From the NCBI GenBank assembly GCA_015654495.1, contig JAATGW010000460.1, positions 1 to 6,324 of the forward strand: a DNA stretch of 6,324 nucleotides, in the 5' to 3' direction. Source of the DNA: Chitinophagales bacterium. Its GTDB lineage: Bacteria > Bacteroidota > Bacteroidia > Chitinophagales > Chitinophagaceae. The notes beneath the pieces were generated by a model. The model searched no databases, had not been told where the DNA came from, and was given only the letters and a program-made list of their open reading frames with translations. How positions within the stretch are numbered: the stretch's first letter is position 1; each line of letters begins with the position of its first letter. Of the stretch, positions 1 through 6,140 are shown piece by piece. The position numbers and the translations under genes were made by a program.

Positions 1-84
1 CTATCTGAATGTACGATAAAATTAAAGTACCCTTATTTTTAAACAACCGGGAATTACTGATAAAAATTTAAACTGCAAGCACAG

Positions 85-123
85 GTATAGAAAGAAGACA
101 TCTGAAACTACTATCTTCTATAC
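85..123. repeat. Inverted repeat, 8-bp perfect arms
   Basis: GTATAGAA at 85-92 is exactly complementary to TTCTATAC at 116-123, with a 23-base spacer. The pairing can be lengthened by a few bases if a small bulge is allowed (AAGA against TCTT). It sits nine bases before the stem-loop at 132-160, so the two could fold in one transcript, for example as the 3' end of an upstream mRNA. The arms are A/T-rich and short, so a chance match is possible. Confidence 0.3.
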
Positions 124-131
124 ATTTCAAA

Positions 132-160
132 TTCAAAACGGCCTTGCTGGCTGTTTTGAA
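132..160. terminator. Bidirectional terminator-like stem-loop
   Basis: TTCAAAACGGCC (132-143) pairs with GGCTGTTTTGAA (149-160): 12 base pairs including one G-T wobble (140/152), closing a five-base loop TTGCT. The GC-rich upper stem is flanked by AAAA on the left and TTTT on the right, the usual form of a factor-independent terminator that can work in both directions. The T-run is only four bases and part of the stem, so termination may be inefficient. It probably ends a gene lying left of the window. Confidence 0.5.
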
Positions 161-481
161 AATTCTGATTGCGAAAACTATTATTTCAATTTTCGGTCGC
201 GCCTGGGAGACAGATGCTAAAGTTCAAATTCCTGAAGTTTATTCAGTTGATGAGGCCGGCCAATATATTGATGAAATAGCCGTCTATTCATTTTTAAATG
301 GGTGGCCGAAACCTGCAATATAAATGCCTTGCCGGCAGGTATTCCGTTGCAAATACTAGGTTATTTGCTTCTTTCCGGATTAAAACCAGTTTAAATGAAC
401 TAATGTCAGCTTCACCACGTTTAATGCCTGATACTAATGATGTTCGCCTGATTGTGCATTAATCAAGCTATAATCTACGAT

Positions 482-501
482 TTCACTGAAAGTGAGTTTT
501 T
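482..501 (+). terminator. Weak hairpin followed by a T-run
   Basis: TCACT (483-487) pairs with AGTGA (491-495) around a GAA loop, extendable by a T-G wobble, and is followed by TTTTT at 497-501. The stem is short and only moderately GC-rich, so it would be a poor terminator. It lies about 40 bases before the ATG of the surface-protein gene, where it could end stray upstream transcription or act within the leader. A chance occurrence is quite possible. Confidence 0.22.
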
Positions 502-543
502 ACCATCATTTTATTGATTTTCTTCAGCTTTAAGACTTAATGC

Positions 544-3500
544 ATGAAAAACCATACCCTATTGGAGATATCTCTCCATGTCTTTATTTTTATTTTCTTT
601 ACTTCAACCATCTGTTTTGCGCAGGCCCCTACTATAGGTTCATTTTCGCCTGTAAATGCGGCCACGGGAGAAACAGTTACAATCATTGGAACTAATTTCG
701 CTTCAATCACCAATGTAACTATCGGTGGCACCGCCTCTTCTTCTTTTACAACTGTGTCAGGCACCAGAATTACAGCGGTTGTCGGCGCAGGGAGTTCCGG
801 AAACATTAGTATTACCAAAACGGGCTTCTCTCCTGTTTCAATTGGTGGATTTACGTTTTCAACTATACCGACTGTTACACATATCATTACAGACTTTGGC
901 TTGTTCTGGAACACGAATACAACCAGCAACAGTACTATTCTTCCAAACGATGCACATAATTTACTGGCATTTAGTTATGGGGGAGTAACCTATGCTACAG
1001 GCGTGAATAACACAGCACTGTCAAATAACGGAATCGCATACACGGCATCCAGTTTCAAAGCATTGCCTGCGATCATGAATGGAACAACCAGCGGGGCTTC
1101 ATTATTCATTGTTGCTGCTTCCAAAATCGATGGCAATACTGCAGCGGGCTTATACACTCATCCTGCAATTAAAGATCTCACTATTCAATCGGTACTCTCT
1201 GATGGCCTTAACGGACTCAATCTGGGCACTGGCTATACAAATCTGCCCATCGGAGCAACTTCCAATTTTGATGTCACCGGCATTCAGATATCAAAAGCAA
1301 CAGATGCCGAACCGGACCTGTTGATTACTCAGATAGCTGATCCTTCTGGTTCTGCTTTCGACAGCTACAGATTCCTTGATGCTTCCAATAATATTGTAGG
1401 GAATCAATTGCATATTGATCTGAGTAAACTCGCACCTTTGGGAACCTATTACCTGGATCTTTTTACTGTTGCAAACAACATTCCTTTTTCAACAGCAAAG
1501 CCTACAGGTATCAATTCTGCCAATACGACCAGGCAGATCAGGTTAATGGCATTTAAACTTTCTGATTTTGGAATTACCGCAGCGAACTATTCCCATGTTA
1601 GAAGATTACAGATTATCCCATCGGGAGTAACGGATATGGCCTTTGTAGCATACAATACAACAGCATTGAATGTACCTCCATCGATTGCGCAGGATAGTTC
1701 AGCCACCAGCAATGCCATTTGTAGTCCGGGCGGCGGCGGCGCTCATCTTGTAGTGCATGCATCGCCTGCATCTGGTGAAGAGCTGACATATAATTGGGAG
1801 CATTCTACTGATGGAGGAACAACATGGTCAACAGTTTCCAACGGGGGAATTTATACCGGAGCTACAACAACCGCGCTCAACATTTCTTCTGCTACAGTTA
1901 ATGACCAATACCGGGCGAATGTCACCGAAGCAGGATCGCAATATACTTCTGCAAGCCCGGTATTTACTATCACAGCAATTGCAAGTACAGCTCTCAGCGG
2001 AACCCTGGACCCGACTGGATTTACCAATTGTCTGCACGCAGTTTCCGGTACTACATCATTAACTGTGGCACCTGCAGGTGGTTCGGGTTCCTATAGTTAC
2101 CAATGGTCAACATCTGCCACGCTAAATGGAACCTATAATAATATTCCGAATGCAATTTATACCGCATACAGCCCTTCACTAAATACAGTTGGCACCAGCT
2201 ACTATAAACTATTAATCACCAGCGGTTGTGTAAGCAGGCTATCCAATGCGGCACTGGTAAGCATCAACGGAGCAAATATCAGTTCTGTAACCAACGGATC
2301 ATCCTGTACCCCCGGAACGGTTGCTTTGTCCGCCGCAGCGACCGGTGGTACGGTGCATTGGTATGGAGCAGTAAGCGGAGGCGTTTCGCTCGGAACAGGA
2401 TCCGGTTTTACTACACCGTCCATTTCCGCAACTACCACATATTATGCCGGTACTACTTTGGGCGCCTGTGCTTCTGTACGTGTGCCGGTGATAGCTACGG
2501 TTATCAATACGATCACATTATCTTCGGCTGATTTTAATGTTACTTATGCAAGTAATGTCTGCTCTGGCTCTGGTTCAGATATAGCAATCGTATCCAGTGC
2601 ACTTATTGACGGAATATACCAGATCAATTACAATATTTCCGGATCAAACACCGTGACTAACGCGACATCAATGGTAACTTTTGCAGGTAGCAGAGATGCA
2701 TTCACAACTGTTCCGTTATTCACACCTGGCAATAATACAATAACTATAACCGGCGTTCAGGTGAATGCATGTACCATTACTCAATCTTCCGGAAATACAT
2801 TTGGGTTTACAGTTAATGCAGCTTCTCCTGCTGTGAGCGATTTTAATGTAACGGTTGCGAATGGTTGCACTAACGATCATATTGACGCATCCGTAACAAG
2901 CAGTTCACTTGCCACAGGTACTTATATTGTTACCTACAATGTTTCGGGTAGTAATTCCATTTCCACCACATCTCAAATGACATTTGTTGCGGGTGCACCT
3001 GGTACCGGCAATTTCACTCTTCCCCTCCTTGTAAATAACGGAACTAATGTGGTTACAGTTTCTGGCATTGCACTCCTGAACTCTCCTGAATGCTTCAGTA
3101 CATTAAATGACGCATCACCTTCTTTTGTTAATAATACGGCAGCTGTAGTAAGCGCAGGTGTACCTGAAACTATGTGTGCCTCAGATATTACAGAAAGTAT
3201 TACAGGCGGATCTTCAGCAGACAATTATTCGGCACTGATATGGGCTACTTCAAATGGAACAGGAACGTTCGGAAATAATACCACCCTAAACGCCCTATCC
3301 TCTACCACATATACACCTGATGCTACAGATATTACCAGAGGATCTGTATTACTTACATTGACAGCTACTCCATCAACCGGTTGTGCGATTCTTTCCAATA
3401 CTATTTTGTTAACAATTAATCCCGGAATCACCGGAGGGACAGTTTCCAGTAATCAAACAATTGTTTTTAATTCACAACCCGCCGACCTGATCTTATCCGA

Positions 3501-4233
3501 TAATACTGCTGCTGTCACGAAGTGGCAGCGCTCAATTACTGCAGACTTTCAGTCGCCAACTGATATTGGAAACACCAGCAATGCACTTACCGGAGTAGCC
3601 ATAGGTAGCTTAACTACTACTACCTATTTCAAAGCAATAAGTCAGGCCGGGATATGTGGTCCGGTTTCATCCACCTATGCAACTATTACAGTGTCTGGTC
3701 TGGTACCGGTTAAATTAATTTATTTCAACCAGAGGTGTGACGGAGATTCAGTGCTTTTGCAATGGGCTACAGCAACTGAAATTAACAACGAAAAGTTCAC
3801 AGTCGAGAGCAGTATAGATGGTAGCCAATGGCTTTCCATTCAGGATATTCCGGGAGCAGGTAACAGCAGCCTTACCCGCAGTTATTTTTACAAAGACAAA
3901 ATAAAAAATACCAACCAATATTATTACAGGCTTAAACAAACTGATTTCGATGGTGAATCCGATTATTCCGACGTTATTGGCGTCTATTGTTCAGCGCCAC
4001 AACTAAATTTCAGCATTTCGCCAAACCCTGGCAGAGGCAATTTTGTATTAAGAAATCTCCCTGTACAGGGATTAATACGTGTGACTGATTTGAATGGCCG
4101 CGAAGTGTTATCTCCGAGGCCCTATTCAGGAACTATGTATTCGATTAACCTGGCAAAATTTCCTCCGGGTATATATGCAGTCACCGTATATTCAAATGGT
4201 ACCATCACAACAAAAAGGCTGATAAAAGAATAA
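544..4233 (+). CDS. Large secreted multi-domain surface protein with T9SS type A sorting domain
   Basis: This is a 1229-residue protein, probably exported by Sec, moved across the outer membrane by the type IX system and anchored at the surface or released. Residues 1-26 form a signal peptide (hydrophobic VFIFIFF core, cleavage likely after CFA). Residues 28-108 are an IPT/TIG fold (GETVTIIGTNF). Residues 111-375 are beta-rich and unassigned. Ig- or PKD-like modules cover about 380-478, 481-575, 576-659, 663-765 and 766-868 (a duplicated pair), 867-960 and 961-1052. Residues 1055-1149 are the FN3-like module common in this phylum (WATATEINNEKF, YYYRLKQTDFDGE). Residues 1153-1229 are the sorting domain (SPNPGRGNF at 1159, DLNGREV at 1182, GIY at 1209, final KRLIKE). 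The composition is rich in Ser, Thr, Gly and Asn, and no enzyme motif is visible, so an adhesin or matrix role is inferred. The start has no Shine-Dalgarno sequence, as is usual in Bacteroidota, but gives the complete signal peptide. Confidence 0.95.
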   Translation: MKNHTLLEISLHVFIFIFFTSTICFAQAPTIGSFSPVNAATGETVTIIGTNFASITNVTIGGTASSSFTTVSGTRITAVVGAGSSGNISITKTGFSPVSIGGFTFSTIPTVTHIITDFGLFWNTNTTSNSTILPNDAHNLLAFSYGGVTYATGVNNTALSNNGIAYTASSFKALPAIMNGTTSGASLFIVAASKIDGNTAAGLYTHPAIKDLTIQSVLSDGLNGLNLGTGYTNLPIGATSNFDVTGIQISKATDAEPDLLITQIADPSGSAFDSYRFLDASNNIVGNQLHIDLSKLAPLGTYYLDLFTVANNIPFSTAKPTGINSANTTRQIRLMAFKLSDFGITAANYSHVRRLQIIPSGVTDMAFVAYNTTALNVPPSIAQDSSATSNAICSPGGGGAHLVVHASPASGEELTYNWEHSTDGGTTWSTVSNGGIYTGATTTALNISSATVNDQYRANVTEAGSQYTSASPVFTITAIASTALSGTLDPTGFTNCLHAVSGTTSLTVAPAGGSGSYSYQWSTSATLNGTYNNIPNAIYTAYSPSLNTVGTSYYKLLITSGCVSRLSNAALVSINGANISSVTNGSSCTPGTVALSAAATGGTVHWYGAVSGGVSLGTGSGFTTPSISATTTYYAGTTLGACASVRVPVIATVINTITLSSADFNVTYASNVCSGSGSDIAIVSSALIDGIYQINYNISGSNTVTNATSMVTFAGSRDAFTTVPLFTPGNNTITITGVQVNACTITQSSGNTFGFTVNAASPAVSDFNVTVANGCTNDHIDASVTSSSLATGTYIVTYNVSGSNSISTTSQMTFVAGAPGTGNFTLPLLVNNGTNVVTVSGIALLNSPECFSTLNDASPSFVNNTAAVVSAGVPETMCASDITESITGGSSADNYSALIWATSNGTGTFGNNTTLNALSSTTYTPDATDITRGSVLLTLTATPSTGCAILSNTILLTINPGITGGTVSSNQTIVFNSQPADLILSDNTAAVTKWQRSITADFQSPTDIGNTSNALTGVAIGSLTTTTYFKAISQAGICGPVSSTYATITVSGLVPVKLIYFNQRCDGDSVLLQWATATEINNEKFTVESSIDGSQWLSIQDIPGAGNSSLTRSYFYKDKIKNTNQYYYRLKQTDFDGESDYSDVIGVYCSAPQLNFSISPNPGRGNFVLRNLPVQGLIRVTDLNGREVLSPRPYSGTMYSINLAKFPPGIYAVTVYSNGTITTKRLIKE
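2530..3147 (+). repeat. Tandem duplicated domain inside the surface protein (2 x about 103 codons)
   Basis: Residues 663-765 and 766-868 of the surface protein are related copies placed head to tail. Both begin DFNVT, have a Cys near position 10, then share the pattern SS-L--G-Y---YN[IV]SGSN, an M-F segment, F---PL----N, a T--G strand and a late Cys. The two cysteines per copy could form a disulfide in the extracellular protein. The copies have diverged strongly at the DNA level, apart from the opening GATTTTAATGT, so the duplication is old. The fold is inferred to be an Ig-like beta sandwich. Confidence 0.7.
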
Positions 4234-4322
4234 GGAAATTATTGAAGCAGGAGGTTATCCATACCGCAATACCAGTTTCAGAGTCGATCTGAATATTACA
4301 GGCTTGGAATCCGCATGGATTC

Positions 4323-4787
4323 TTACCTGCCTTTGTTCCTATTCACAATCACCTTTTCTATGTATTCAATCAACTCCTGCTTTTCCGTTTGAGACTTCCC
4401 GGATTCGGATTCAGGCAGAAAATAAAATTCTGCAATTTTCCCGGAATCCAGTCCTCCAACAAAATGGAGGTAGTCTATTTGTTTGATAAAATCATCGACT
4501 TGAGTTTCATATTGGTTTGCTCTTTGTATTGCGCCTTTATCGCCATCCAACAGACGCTTTCGCTCTTCAGGTGGCAGGTCAACCGTTAAATAGGTATTAT
4601 CTACGTTCAGGGCTGAAACAGTGCCGGGCGACACTTTCCCTGTACCATTGCAATATGCGCATTGTCCCGGTGCCCAACGCAGTTCTTTCCTGAGTCTTCT
4701 TATATCTTCCCAATCAACATTCCCTTTGCCCAGGCATCTCGGACAATCAATTTTTTGCTTTTGAAATAGTTTGGTTATGAAATTCAT
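4323..4787 (-). CDS. Small protein with DnaJ-type paired Cys zinc motif, no J domain
   Basis: This 154-residue protein is probably cytoplasmic: it has no signal peptide or membrane segment. Two knuckles, C15-PR-C18-LGKG and C43-AY-C46-NGTG, match the CxxCxGxG repeats of the DnaJ cysteine-rich domain and would be expected to hold one zinc ion between them. The 24 residues between them are charged (DWEDIRRLRKELRW). There is no J domain and no DnaJ C-terminal substrate-binding domain, so an automatic name of 'chaperone DnaJ' would be misleading. The rest is mostly polar and helical-looking: LPPEERKRLL at about 71-80, then VDDFIKQIDYLHF and an acidic/basic tail (ELIEYIEKVI). The ATG has no Shine-Dalgarno sequence; a perfect 14-bp palindrome lies 6 bases upstream. 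The gene converges on the surface-protein gene across 89 bp without a clear terminator. I recall similar proteins in other Bacteroidota, with no known function. Confidence 0.85.
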   Translation of the reverse strand: MNFITKLFQKQKIDCPRCLGKGNVDWEDIRRLRKELRWAPGQCAYCNGTGKVSPGTVSALNVDNTYLTVDLPPEERKRLLDGDKGAIQRANQYETQVDDFIKQIDYLHFVGGLDSGKIAEFYFLPESESGKSQTEKQELIEYIEKVIVNRNKGR

Positions 4788-4793
4788 ATCAAT

Positions 4794-4807
4794 ATTGTTC
4801 GAACAAT
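4794..4807. promoter_or_regulatory. Perfect 14-bp palindrome upstream of the zinc-motif gene
   Basis: ATTGTTCGAACAAT reads identically on both strands and ends six bases before the ATG at 4787 (minus strand). A symmetrical site this close to a start suits an operator for a dimeric repressor, or a structure affecting translation of the short leader. No matching regulator gene is in the window. I see no well-spaced promoter pair near it; TAGGTTAC further upstream is only a partial -7 match. The operator role is inferred from symmetry and position alone. Confidence 0.35.
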
Positions 4808-4947
4808 GTCGGTTTGGTGTAACCTATTTGTGGCTTTCAATCTCCTCTTATCAGCACCCGAGAATGACCACAATAGTACTAACTAAATATGTAGAAGCCA
4901 GGGCGAAGGCCATCCTATATTGTGTGAAGCTGATTTCGCAGCGATCA

Positions 4948-5502
4948 TCAATCACTGATTTTCTGCAGATACTTTTTGAATACATTATAATAGGAATGCT
5001 TGTCAAATTCAAAACTTAAAGTATTCCCATTCTGGTTAAATTTCCAAATAATTGAAGCTTCTTTTCTGTCGATCGTAACAGCAATACCTCCACAGTCATA
5101 GTCACCGCATGCTGCACAGCAATAAACCAAAATTTCAGGGACTTCCAATTCTTCCCTTTGCTTTTCCAGATACCATTCAAATTCATCGTCAGTCCAGTCT
5201 GGCGCGGGGTATAAATTTCTTATGTCTTTATCAGTAACAGTTTTACCTAAAAGCTGTTTTACTTTAACGATGTTTACCTGATCAGGAAATCCCAATGCCC
5301 CAATCCAGTTGTGAAGAATTCCTTTTTCCGAATTGTAAAATTTATTAAGCTGTTCAGATAAAGGAACCTCATTGACAAAATATTCCAGAAACTCAGGTTC
5401 GGTTTTTACAATTCCTTTGACGGCTGCCTTTCTGAGGGAATTCACTTTCCTGTCAATGACCGGGCCATGCCACCGATATTTTTTAATTCTTATAATGTCC
5501 AT
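4948..5502 (-). CDS. Uncharacterised protein with CCxxCGxxxCG cysteine cluster
   Basis: I do not recognise a named family for this 184-residue protein. It is probably cytoplasmic, with no signal peptide or membrane segment. The N-terminal two thirds are charged and mixed alpha/beta, with a hydrophobic motif HNWIGALGF at 64-72 and a Trp-rich acidic stretch (DWTDDEFEWYLEKQ) at 102-115. Residues 125-155 carry the clearest feature, LVYCCAACGDYDCGG, with C128, C129, C132 and C137, followed by strands ending in SIIWKF. Similar CxCGxxxCG segments occur in small bacterial proteins of unknown function and suggest metal binding or a redox role. The C-terminus (FDKHSYYNVFKKYL) looks helical. The ATG is preceded by GGTAAA and no real Shine-Dalgarno sequence. 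It lies 160 bp upstream of the DnaJ-type zinc-motif gene in the same orientation, so co-transcription is possible. The full-length open frame and ordinary residue use support a real gene. Confidence 0.82.
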   Translation of the reverse strand: MDIIRIKKYRWHGPVIDRKVNSLRKAAVKGIVKTEPEFLEYFVNEVPLSEQLNKFYNSEKGILHNWIGALGFPDQVNIVKVKQLLGKTVTDKDIRNLYPAPDWTDDEFEWYLEKQREELEVPEILVYCCAACGDYDCGGIAVTIDRKEASIIWKFNQNGNTLSFEFDKHSYYNVFKKYLQKISD

Positions 5503-5521
5503 TTTACCGAAGCAAATATTT

Positions 5522-5529
5522 CAAAGCTA
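5522..5529 (-). promoter_or_regulatory. Candidate Bacteroidota -7 promoter element
   Basis: Read on the minus strand this is TAGCTTTG, an exact match to the TAnnTTTG -7 consensus of the main Bacteroidota sigma factor. It would start transcription roughly 10-15 bases before the ATG at 5502. The expected TTG near -33 is not found at the right spacing (the nearest TTGs are too close or about 29 bases away), so the call rests on one box. Confidence 0.3.
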
Positions 5530-5566
5530 TCCCAACGTATATGGTGTTCTTCCTTACCCAACCTGC

Positions 5567-5578
5567 AGATGTACATCT
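5567..5578. promoter_or_regulatory. 12-bp palindrome upstream of the Cys-cluster gene
   Basis: AGATGTACATCT is a perfect palindrome about 65 bases upstream of the ATG at 5502 and about 38 bases upstream of the candidate -7 box. The position would suit an operator or activator site. It differs in sequence from the palindrome before the neighbouring gene, so it does not suggest a shared regulator. A palindrome of this length in AT-rich intergenic DNA may also be chance. Confidence 0.22.
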
Positions 5579-5683
5579 CCAAAATACAAATTTAAATCTG
5601 AAACTAAAACACGTGAACTTTGCTTCAGACGGCATTCCTTCAATTGCTGATTAATAGTGGTGCGGGCAATGATCTAAAATCGC

Positions 5684-5862
5684 CGGGATAATCAAATGAT
5701 GAAATCAAAAACCGTCCGTTGATCAGGACGCTCCTACAGGAGCGATAAATTCGTTTCAACCGGACCCCTATTTTCTACAAACAGGATGCTCCTTCAGAGC
5801 AAATACAGGTGCCGGATAATGTTGGCTAACATTTAATATAAAAGGCGCGCTCCTTGCCAGCG
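5684..5862 (+). repeat. Repeat copy A (complete: head, two hairpins, tail)
   Basis: The head is 5684-5728. Hairpin 1 is 5729-5744: a six-base-pair stem CGCTCC/GGAGCG around TACA. Hairpin 2 is 5787-5801: TGCTC/GAGCA around five bases. The tail holds GCTAAC at 5825-5830 and CGCTCCTTGC at 5848-5857, which may pair weakly with AGCG at 5859-5862. Positions 5729-5828 match copy C without gaps at 91 of 100 bases. Confidence 0.85.
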
Positions 5863-5995
5863 AGAATTGGAATTAACGATTACCGATATGTCAGAGGCAT
5901 GCCACTACATAAATCAGATATTCTTTGGCTAGGCAAAAAATGTTCATAGCTTGTTTGAAAAGTAGCCTGCAATAATTAACAGCAGGAAACTATTC
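5863..5995. other. Spacer between repeat copies A and B
   Basis: This 133-base stretch has no repeat head and no gene. The only things of note are a small inverted repeat, CCTGC (5966-5970) with GCAGG (5982-5986), and the ten-base string GAAAAGTAGC (5957-5966), which recurs inside copy B at 6079-6088. Confidence 0.5.
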
Positions 5996-6123
5996 CGCTC
6001 CGGCAGGAGCGACCTGTTAGTGCAACTTTTTTTATTTCTGCAAACAGGATGCTCCTGAGGAAGCAAATACAGGTGCCAGAAAAGTAGCTAACAATTCATT
6101 TTGAGCACGCTCCTTGCGAATCG
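5996..6123 (+). repeat. Repeat copy B (head missing, diverged)
   Basis: It starts directly at hairpin 1 (5996-6011, CGCTCC/GGAGCG around GGCA) with no recognisable head. The spacer after hairpin 1 (6012-6034) is unrelated to that of copies A and C. The core from TTTCTGCAAACAGG to GGTGCC (6035-6077) is well conserved. Hairpin 2 (6050-6065) keeps six pairs with one bulged A. The tail has GCTAAC at 6087-6092 and CGCTCCTTGC at 6108-6117, as in copy A. It is a mosaic relative of A and C and not a simple recent duplicate. Confidence 0.8.
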
Positions 6124-6140
6124 AAAAACAGCAATATCAC

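Larger units (their letters stand above)
1..543. other. Intergenic region upstream of the surface-protein gene, no convincing gene
   Basis: All three forward frames close soon after the left edge (for example a TAA at 40-42), so at most a dozen codons of an upstream gene could enter the window. Two short forward frames exist: 72-323, which has no ATG and runs straight through the 132-160 stem-loop, and 298-462, which encodes 54 residues from an ATG and resembles no family I know. Neither has a motif or a convincing start context. What can be supported is structural: an inverted repeat at 85-123, a terminator-like stem-loop at 132-160 and a weak hairpin with a T-run at 482-501. The promoter of the following gene should lie in the last part of this region, but I see no clean TTG/TAnnTTTG pair. 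Confidence 0.6.

Noticed and set aside
1..42. Thirteen codons open from the left edge to a TAA, possibly the end of an upstream gene
   Set aside because: Too short to distinguish from chance and no recognisable C-terminal motif.
72..323. Open forward frame of 83 codons before its stop, including a segment WETDAKVQIPEVYSVDEAG
   Set aside because: It has no ATG, crosses the strong stem-loop at 132-160, and matches no family I know. It could be gene debris, but I cannot support that.
298..462. 54-codon ATG frame followed 20 bases later by a weak hairpin and T-run
   Set aside because: No ribosome-site or promoter context, no recognisable motif, and a composition typical of random frames in AT-rich DNA.
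452..474. TTGTGC followed by TATAAT, resembling an E. coli type promoter
   Set aside because: The spacer is only 11 bases and the boxes do not follow the Bacteroidota TTG/TAnnTTTG pattern.
537..929. 130-residue minus-strand frame overlapping the start of the surface-protein gene
   Set aside because: It is antisense to the clear signal peptide and TIG domain; its Val/Pro-rich sequence is the reverse reading of Thr/Asn/Gly codons.
1729..1740. Four GGC triplets as a possible phase-variable tract in the surface-protein gene
   Set aside because: A short trinucleotide run changes length by whole codons and would not switch the reading frame; it simply encodes four glycines at residues 396-399.
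4306..4323. Hairpin GAATCC-GCAT-GGATTC between the two convergent genes
   Set aside because: Only six perfect pairs, no T-run on either strand, and it touches the stop codon of the minus-strand gene; not a convincing terminator.
4771..5019. 82-codon forward frame between and across the two minus-strand genes
   Set aside because: It overlaps the ends of both better-supported genes, has no recognisable motif, and its middle is simply the intergenic gap.
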